A stretch of DNA of 64,000 nucleotides from Microbispora sp. NBC_01189 (GTDB lineage Bacteria > Actinomycetota > Actinomycetes > Streptosporangiales > Streptosporangiaceae). Below, piece by piece: positions 59,550 through 64,000 of this stretch. The stretch spans positions 4,383,501 through 4,447,500 of the forward strand of contig NZ_CP108581.1 in the NCBI RefSeq assembly GCF_036010665.1. Direction: 5' to 3'. Every line of letters starts with the position of its first letter. The stretch's first letter is position 1. Under the pieces are notes generated by a model. It saw only the letters and a program-made list of their open reading frames with translations, made no database searches and was not told where the DNA came from. A program made the translations under genes and the position numbers.

Positions 59550-61379
59550 TCAGAAGTTGGAGATGACGGCGGTGAACACCTGGTCGATGCTCACGGGCTT
59601 GCGGGAATCGTAGGCCGCCGCGTCGGTGCTCTGCGAGATGCGCCGCAGCACGTCGAGATCGGCGTCCGCGCCGTACGCGATGGTGAACATGCGCACCGTG
59701 TCCTGCCCGGTCTCCTGACGCAGCTGCGGCAGCAGGTCGTCGAGGGAGATCGAGTTGTTGTCCTCGTTCTTGCCGTCGGTCAGGAACACGACCGCGTTGA
59801 TGGCGTCGCCGCTCCGGTGCCGCAGCACCTCCTGGTACGACGCGAGGGCGGTGTCGTACAGGCCCGTGCCTCCGTTGGGGATCAGGCCCCCGATGCGGCT
59901 CTTGAGGCGCGACTGGTTGTTCCTGCCCATGGGCACGAGCTCGCGGTAGTCCTTGTCGCCGTCCTGCTTGAGGGAGAACATCCACAGGCCGACCCGGTCG
60001 TTCGGGCCGAACTGCGGCAGCGCGTTGACCGCGGCCTGCTTGGCGAGGTCGAGCTTGGTCTTGCCGGTGCCGGAGACCTCGGCGCCCATCGAGCCGGAGA
60101 CGTCCATCACCATCAGCACGTTGGCGGGCTTGCGCAGCTCCGCCCAGCTCCGCAGCATCCGGTCGAGCACCTGCGGGGTCGGAGTGCTCAGCGTGGTCGC
60201 CGGCTGCTTGGGGTCGAGGCCGTCGGCGGCAGTGATGTGGTCGGTCGGCTTGCCGTCGAACGACCGGAACGCGTACTTCGCGAACTCCTTCTGCTGGTCC
60301 GACGCCCGCAGGTACTTCAGGAAGTCGGCCGCCGCGGCCTTCTTCGCCGCGTCCGCCCAGGACAGCACCGCGTACGGATGGTCGGAGAAGAGCGTGCCCT
60401 CCTTGGGATAGATCGCCACCAGCGGGACCTTCGGCTTCGCGTGGTCGCCGAGCGTCTTGGGGTCGCCGCTCGGGTTGCCCTGGTTGTAGTCCCAGACCGA
60501 CTTCTCCTCCACGGTCACCGCGGAGATGTAGGACATCGCGGTTCCCGTGTCGTCGGCGCGCTGGAGGTTCGTCAGGAAGGTCAGCGTGGTGTCGCCGTAG
60601 TGGACGATGGACCGCTCGACGCCCTTGACGAAGTCACGGGCCTTCGCCCCGGCGACGTCCCGCTCGGTGAGGTCGCCCGACAGCCCGGTGGCGGCGAAGT
60701 AGGCTCCGACGGTCGCGTTGAGGCCCGAGGTGGAGAAGTTCGGGTTCGTCTTGCCGAGGCGGAACCGGCCCCACTCGGGATGGTCGTACTTCGCCCAGCC
60801 CTTCGGGTCGTTCGCGAGGTCGAGGACGTCCGACCAGCCGATCTTCTTCGACGGCCAGCCGAGCGCCTGCGCCATCGGCTTGGGCATCGCGATGACCAGC
60901 GGAGACGCGGCGATCGCAGGGTTGTCGGCGGAGGCCGGTGACTGCTTGTCGCCGCCCTCGACGCGGTGCCGCAGGAGGGCGACCCAACCGGCGGACGCGG
61001 GCGTCCACACGTCCGGCTTCGGCCCGTCCTGCCGCGCGTTCCAGCCGCGCGCCAGCGCCTGCATCGCGTCACCGGACGCCTTGGAGCTCACGACGACGTC
61101 CACGCACCGGCCGTCCACCTCGTGGCCGTTGTAACTCTTGGCCATCGTGCGCAGCAGTTCGGCCTTGTCGCTGGAGGCGGAGATGGTCAGGGTGATCCCG
61201 CCGTCCCCGCAGGCGCGCCCGGCCGAGTCACCGCCCGTGTCGCCGCGGAAGGCTTTCCCGACGTCGGGCATCCCGCCGAACACCGTCTTCAGGCCGACGA
61301 TCAGCGCTCCCGCCACGATGACCGCGACGATGAACGGGGCCACGCTGCGGCGGCGCTTCTGCTGGGGTGGGGGATACAC
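59550..61379 (-). CDS. Substrate-binding and VWA domain fusion protein
   Basis: This 609-residue protein has one N-terminal helix (APFIVAVIVAGALIVGLKTV). Residues ~65-400 form a periplasmic-binding type II domain (ITLTISASSDKAELLRTMAK, KPDVWTPASAGWVALL, YPKEGTLFSDHPYAVLSWAD). Residues ~425-609 form a von Willebrand A domain with a MIDAS: VLMVMDVSGSMGAE (DxSxS), NGGTGLYDT (Thr) and VVFLTDGKNEDNN (Asp). GTG 61379 follows GGAGGAG by 4 nt. Such fusions are anchored outside the membrane and may capture a ligand and bind partner proteins through metal; the ligand is unknown. Confidence 0.85.
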   Translation of the reverse strand: MYPPPQQKRRRSVAPFIVAVIVAGALIVGLKTVFGGMPDVGKAFRGDTGGDSAGRACGDGGITLTISASSDKAELLRTMAKSYNGHEVDGRCVDVVVSSKASGDAMQALARGWNARQDGPKPDVWTPASAGWVALLRHRVEGGDKQSPASADNPAIAASPLVIAMPKPMAQALGWPSKKIGWSDVLDLANDPKGWAKYDHPEWGRFRLGKTNPNFSTSGLNATVGAYFAATGLSGDLTERDVAGAKARDFVKGVERSIVHYGDTTLTFLTNLQRADDTGTAMSYISAVTVEEKSVWDYNQGNPSGDPKTLGDHAKPKVPLVAIYPKEGTLFSDHPYAVLSWADAAKKAAAADFLKYLRASDQQKEFAKYAFRSFDGKPTDHITAADGLDPKQPATTLSTPTPQVLDRMLRSWAELRKPANVLMVMDVSGSMGAEVSGTGKTKLDLAKQAAVNALPQFGPNDRVGLWMFSLKQDGDKDYRELVPMGRNNQSRLKSRIGGLIPNGGTGLYDTALASYQEVLRHRSGDAINAVVFLTDGKNEDNNSISLDDLLPQLRQETGQDTVRMFTIAYGADADLDVLRRISQSTDAAAYDSRKPVSIDQVFTAVISNF

Positions 61380-61836
61380 GGATCTCCTCCAAATCAACGG
61401 GATACCGGTACTAATCCCGACGAACGGCGGATCACCTTAGTTGCCGATCATCTCGTCTGGCTAACACCGCGGTCATGTTCCCCTACGCGACCGGTCCGTA
61501 CCGGCCTCCGGTGATTTCGGGTAGTCAGTCGAACACGTTTGGTAACACTCACTTCTCTCCTGAGCCCCCCGGATCTGTAACTTTCAGGTGCGCGCTCCGC
61601 CCGGTGAGTTCTCCTGTCAGGCAGTTCGCGGGATACGGCCGGAGTGTCGAAGCGCTTCGTTGACCCGTCCCGTCCTCGTGGTTACGTTCACGCCACCACC
61701 ACCCTTATATGAACCGCATCCATGTAGCCGAACGAGGGCGCCGCCGGAGCGCCGCCTCACCTCGGCGCCGCCTGCTCGAACGCCGGTCGGCCGGACCGGT
61801 GTTCTCATCATCCTTGTGTCGGAAGGGGACAAGAAG
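61380..61836. other. Divergent intergenic region, VWA gene to pectate lyase
   Basis: These 457 bp contain the ribosome binding site of the VWA gene, an inverted repeat CGGGAT-N10-ATCCCG (61398-61419) in its leader, and the pectate lyase operator and promoter (61648-61688). The rest shows no gene; short open frames here lack ribosome binding sites. Confidence 0.5.
61648..61688 (+). promoter_or_regulatory. Pectate lyase promoter with LacI-like operator
   Basis: TTGACC (61660-61665) and TACGTT (61683-61688) are 17 bp apart. Immediately upstream is the perfect 12-bp palindrome CGAAGCGCTTCG (61648-61659) centred on CpG within AGCGCT, the core typical of LacI/CebR-family operators of polysaccharide-utilisation genes. 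Confidence 0.6.
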
Positions 61837-63189
61837 ATGTCCGTACGCAGACATCACGCGGTGTTATTTGGAGCGGTCACCGCGGTGGCCGCGGCCGCCG
61901 CCGGGCTCGTCGGGGTGACCTCCTCGGCGGCGAACGCCGCCTCGGGCTGCCGGGTCGACTACACGGTCGCCTCGCAGTGGGAAGGCGGGTTCGTCGCGAA
62001 CATCGCGATCACCAACCTCGGCGACCCGCTGTCCAACTGGAACCTGGGCTGGTCTTTCGGGGCCGGCCAGACAGTCAGCAGCGGCTGGGGCGCCACGTTC
62101 GCGCAGAGCGGCTCCGGTGTCACCGCGGCGAACCTCTCCTACAACGGATCGATCGGCACCGGTGGCAGCACCTCGATCGGCTTCCAGGGGACCTCGGGCT
62201 CGTCCAACCCCGTGCCCACCGCGTTCACCCTTAATGGAGTGTCCTGCACCGGCGGGGTCACCGGATCGCCGTCCGGCCAGCCCTCCCCGTCGCGTACCCC
62301 GTCGCCCAGTCCGTCGCCCAGTCCGTCCCAGACCCCGGGCGGCACCGCCACCGGCCTGGTCGGCTGGGCCACCCAGAACGGCGGAACCACCGGCGGCGGG
62401 AACGCGGGCACGGTCACGGTCAGCAGCACCTCGGCCCTGACGAGCGCGATCCAGGGGACCACTGCCTCCGTGGTCCGAGTGTCCGGCACGATCTCATGCT
62501 CGGGCATGCTCAAGGTGGGGTCGAACAAGACGATCGTCGGCGCCTCCGGGGCCACGATCGTCGGCTGCGGCCTGAACGTGTCGCAGGCCAAGAACGTGAT
62601 CATCCGGAACCTGGTCTTCCGGGACTGGGACGATGACGCGATCAACGTGCAGTACTCGACCAACGTGTGGATCGACCACAACACGCTGTCGCACGGCTAC
62701 GACGGCGCCATCGACGTCAAGCGGGCCAGCGACTTCGTGACCGTGTCGTGGAACCGCCTCTTCAACCACGACAAGACCATGCTGCTCGGCCACAGCGACG
62801 ACAACGGCGCGGAGGACCGGGGGCACCTTCGGGTGACCTACCACCACAACTGGTTCGACGGGACCACCCAGCGGCATCCGCGCGTGCGTTTCGGCAACCC
62901 GGTGCATGTCTTCAACAACTACTACAACCGCAACAGCGGGTACGGCGTCGCCTCCACCGAGGAGGCGGGTGTGCTGGTCGAGGGCAACTACTTCGAGAAC
63001 GTGAAGGATCCCTACCACCGCGGTGAGGGGTCGTCGGACCCGGGCAACCTCGTGGCGCGCAACAACTACCTGGTCGGCTCGGGAAGCGGGGACGCCGGCG
63101 GCAGCGTGGCCTCCATCCCCTACTCCTACTCCCTCGACACCCCGTCGAGCGTCAAGTCCGTCGTCACGGCCGGCGCCGGCGCGCGCTGA
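61837..63189 (+). CDS. Secreted pectate lyase (PL1) with family 2 cellulose-binding module
   Basis: This 450-residue enzyme has a signal peptide ending ANA (cleavage near residue 35). Residues ~37-140 are a CBM2 bracketed by Cys (ASGCRVDYTVASQWEGGFVA to NGVSC) with surface Trp residues. A Ser/Pro/Thr linker follows. The PL1 beta-helix has the Ca2+-binding WIDHNTLSHGYDGAIDVKR, VTVSWNRLFNHDKTMLLG and the catalytic-Arg motif THHNWFDG-like YHHNWFDGTTQRHPRVRFG. It cleaves polygalacturonate by beta-elimination; the CBM should hold it to plant cell-wall cellulose. Confidence 0.93.
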   Translation: MSVRRHHAVLFGAVTAVAAAAAGLVGVTSSAANAASGCRVDYTVASQWEGGFVANIAITNLGDPLSNWNLGWSFGAGQTVSSGWGATFAQSGSGVTAANLSYNGSIGTGGSTSIGFQGTSGSSNPVPTAFTLNGVSCTGGVTGSPSGQPSPSRTPSPSPSPSPSQTPGGTATGLVGWATQNGGTTGGGNAGTVTVSSTSALTSAIQGTTASVVRVSGTISCSGMLKVGSNKTIVGASGATIVGCGLNVSQAKNVIIRNLVFRDWDDDAINVQYSTNVWIDHNTLSHGYDGAIDVKRASDFVTVSWNRLFNHDKTMLLGHSDDNGAEDRGHLRVTYHHNWFDGTTQRHPRVRFGNPVHVFNNYYNRNSGYGVASTEEAGVLVEGNYFENVKDPYHRGEGSSDPGNLVARNNYLVGSGSGDAGGSVASIPYSYSLDTPSSVKSVVTAGAGAR

Positions 63190-63200
63190 GCCCTTTCACA

Positions 63201-63236
63201 CACCGGCCGCCGTCGTGTCCGCGACGGTGGCCGGTG
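63201..63236 (+). terminator. Terminator after the pectate lyase gene
   Basis: CACCGGCC-G-CCGTCG and CGACGG-T-GGCCGGTG form a 14-bp interrupted stem with a 6-nt loop, 11 bp after the stop codon. Confidence 0.75.
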
Positions 63237-63291
63237 GTCGTTGCGGGGCTGCGCCCGCCGGGAGCGTCACGCCTGAGCTACGGACCGTCCG

Positions 63292-64000
63292 TCAGGAAGC
63301 GCCGTGCCAGCCGCCGTAGTCGGCGAGGAAGAGGGCCTCGGTGGTGATGGTCCGCCGCAGCTCCTCCAGCACCAGCCGCTCGTTCGGAGCGTGGATCGAG
63401 GCGCCGTCGTCCTCCGCGCCGTACAGCAAGATCTCGGCCTGGGGGAACTGCCGGGCGAGGGCCGCGACCAGCGGGATCGACCCACCCTGGCCGACCTGCC
63501 GCGGCGGGCGGCCGAACGCCCGCTCCAGCGCCCGCTCGGCGGCGTTCATGGCCGGGCCGCCCGGTTCGATCTGGAACCCGGAGCCGGTGACGAAGTCGCC
63601 GAAGGAGACCTTGACCCCCCAGGGCGCGACCTTCTCCAGGAAGGCCGTCACGTCGTCCAGCGCCTGCCTGGCGCTTCCGCTCGCCGGGATGCGGAGCGTG
63701 ACGCGGGCCCGGGCGACGGCCTGGACCGCGTTGATCGCGCCGCTCACGGTCGGCACGTCAAGCCCGGTCACCGTGATCGCGTACGACGCCCACAGGCGGT
63801 CGGCGAGTGAGCCGTCGCCGACGAGCGAGACGCCGTCGAGCACGCCGGCGAGGCCGCGGAACTCCTCTTCCGCCAGCGTCTCGCCGGGGAAGACGCCGGG
63901 CTCCAGGCCCGGCACGCGGACGACGCCGGTGTCGTCGTGCATCGCGCTCAGCATGCGCATGAGCGCGGCCAGCGCGTCGGGGGCGGCGCCGCCGAAGGCG
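63292..64000 (-). CDS. M20 family dipeptidase, C-terminal part (partial)
   Basis: At least 236 residues are visible; the gene continues past the window edge with no start inside. The dimerisation (lid) domain is seen in ITVTGLDVPTVSGAINAVQA, VARARVTLRIPASGS, then PGGPAMNAAERALERAFGR. The C-terminal catalytic part returns with GQGGSIPLVAALARQFP and the metal-ligand His in GASIHAPNERLVLEEL. It is typical of actinobacterial M20 dipeptidase/carboxypeptidase-like enzymes that hydrolyse dipeptides using two zinc ions. Confidence 0.85.
   Translation of the reverse strand, partial: AFGGAAPDALAALMRMLSAMHDDTGVVRVPGLEPGVFPGETLAEEEFRGLAGVLDGVSLVGDGSLADRLWASYAITVTGLDVPTVSGAINAVQAVARARVTLRIPASGSARQALDDVTAFLEKVAPWGVKVSFGDFVTGSGFQIEPGGPAMNAAERALERAFGRPPRQVGQGGSIPLVAALARQFPQAEILLYGAEDDGASIHAPNERLVLEELRRTITTEALFLADYGGWHGAS

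Noticed and set aside
1..64000. tRNA and rRNA genes
   Set aside because: Apart from the tRNA-like domain of tmRNA, I saw no cloverleaf-like segment with GGTTCGANTCC and matching acceptor arms, and no rRNA-like sequence.

Overview
The window is high-GC actinomycete chromosome with frequent GTG starts, ATGA/GTGA gene overlaps and strong third-position G/C. The gene set (prfB-ftsE-ftsX-smpB-ssrA, a 1,647-residue NAD-glutamate dehydrogenase, an AftD-like arabinofuranosyltransferase, DUF3068, many secreted enzymes) fits a filamentous actinomycete, most likely Streptosporangiaceae or a relative. The taxonomy is inference. No rRNA, tRNA or CRISPR array was seen.

Region 1 (1-14.9 kb) is accessory and partly decayed. 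It carries two paralogous RiPP-type protein-aspartate methyltransferases (82-1185 and 8581-9711). The second overlaps by 4 bp a 45-residue, Lys/Arg/His-rich peptide gene with one central Asp-Gly (8447-8584). This is the architecture of an imiditide (aspartimide RiPP) cluster, the most interesting object here. A ribbon-helix-helix gene follows, and an XRE-PLD/NUDIX pair is divergent. Around it lie two divergent regulator/NmrA-reductase pairs that have both lost their N-termini and shared promoters (junctions near 6,415 and 10,415), and remnants of a DUF1996 protein and an IS110 transposase (14.1-14.4 kb). Intact genes include an SRPBCC/DUF4166 operon under a promoter carrying two TetR-like operators, a secreted duplicated-domain protein, a bicovalent-flavin oxidase and an ArsR/EamA divergent pair.

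Region 2 (14.9-28.3 kb) is core genome: tryptophan 2,3-dioxygenase, gdh, a lipoprotein, prfB, ftsEX (cell division), smpB and ssrA (trans-translation). Between smpB and ssrA sits a penicillin-binding-protein homologue in which all three transpeptidase motifs are lost.

Region 3 (28.3-33.3 kb), directly downstream of ssrA (a classic integration hotspot), is accessory: a frameshifted NACHT/STAND NTPase remnant, a CrgA-like membrane protein, a 734-bp internally deleted IS701-type element with intact ends and a CTAG duplication, and a DUF222-HNH protein with a ~250-residue low-complexity insertion.

Region 4 (33.3-49.8 kb) holds a UTRA-only regulator, an adenosine-deaminase-like enzyme, an HtrA-type protease, a fused double acyl-CoA dehydrogenase, then a cell-envelope glycan locus (polytopic protein, DUF2613, GT2, GT4, AftD-like enzyme, acyltransferase 3, DUF3068) and a racemase-like gene.

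Region 5 (49.8-64 kb) has a streptogrisin-type protease, two LysR regulators, ARMT1-like and VC0807 genes, a LysE exporter, a methionine aminopeptidase divergent from an XRE regulator across a 22-bp palindrome, threonine ammonia-lyase, a substrate-binding/VWA protein with a membrane coiled-coil partner, a CBM2-pectate lyase behind a LacI-like operator, and a partial M20 peptidase. Throughout, coding sequences carry short 12-bp tandem repeats.
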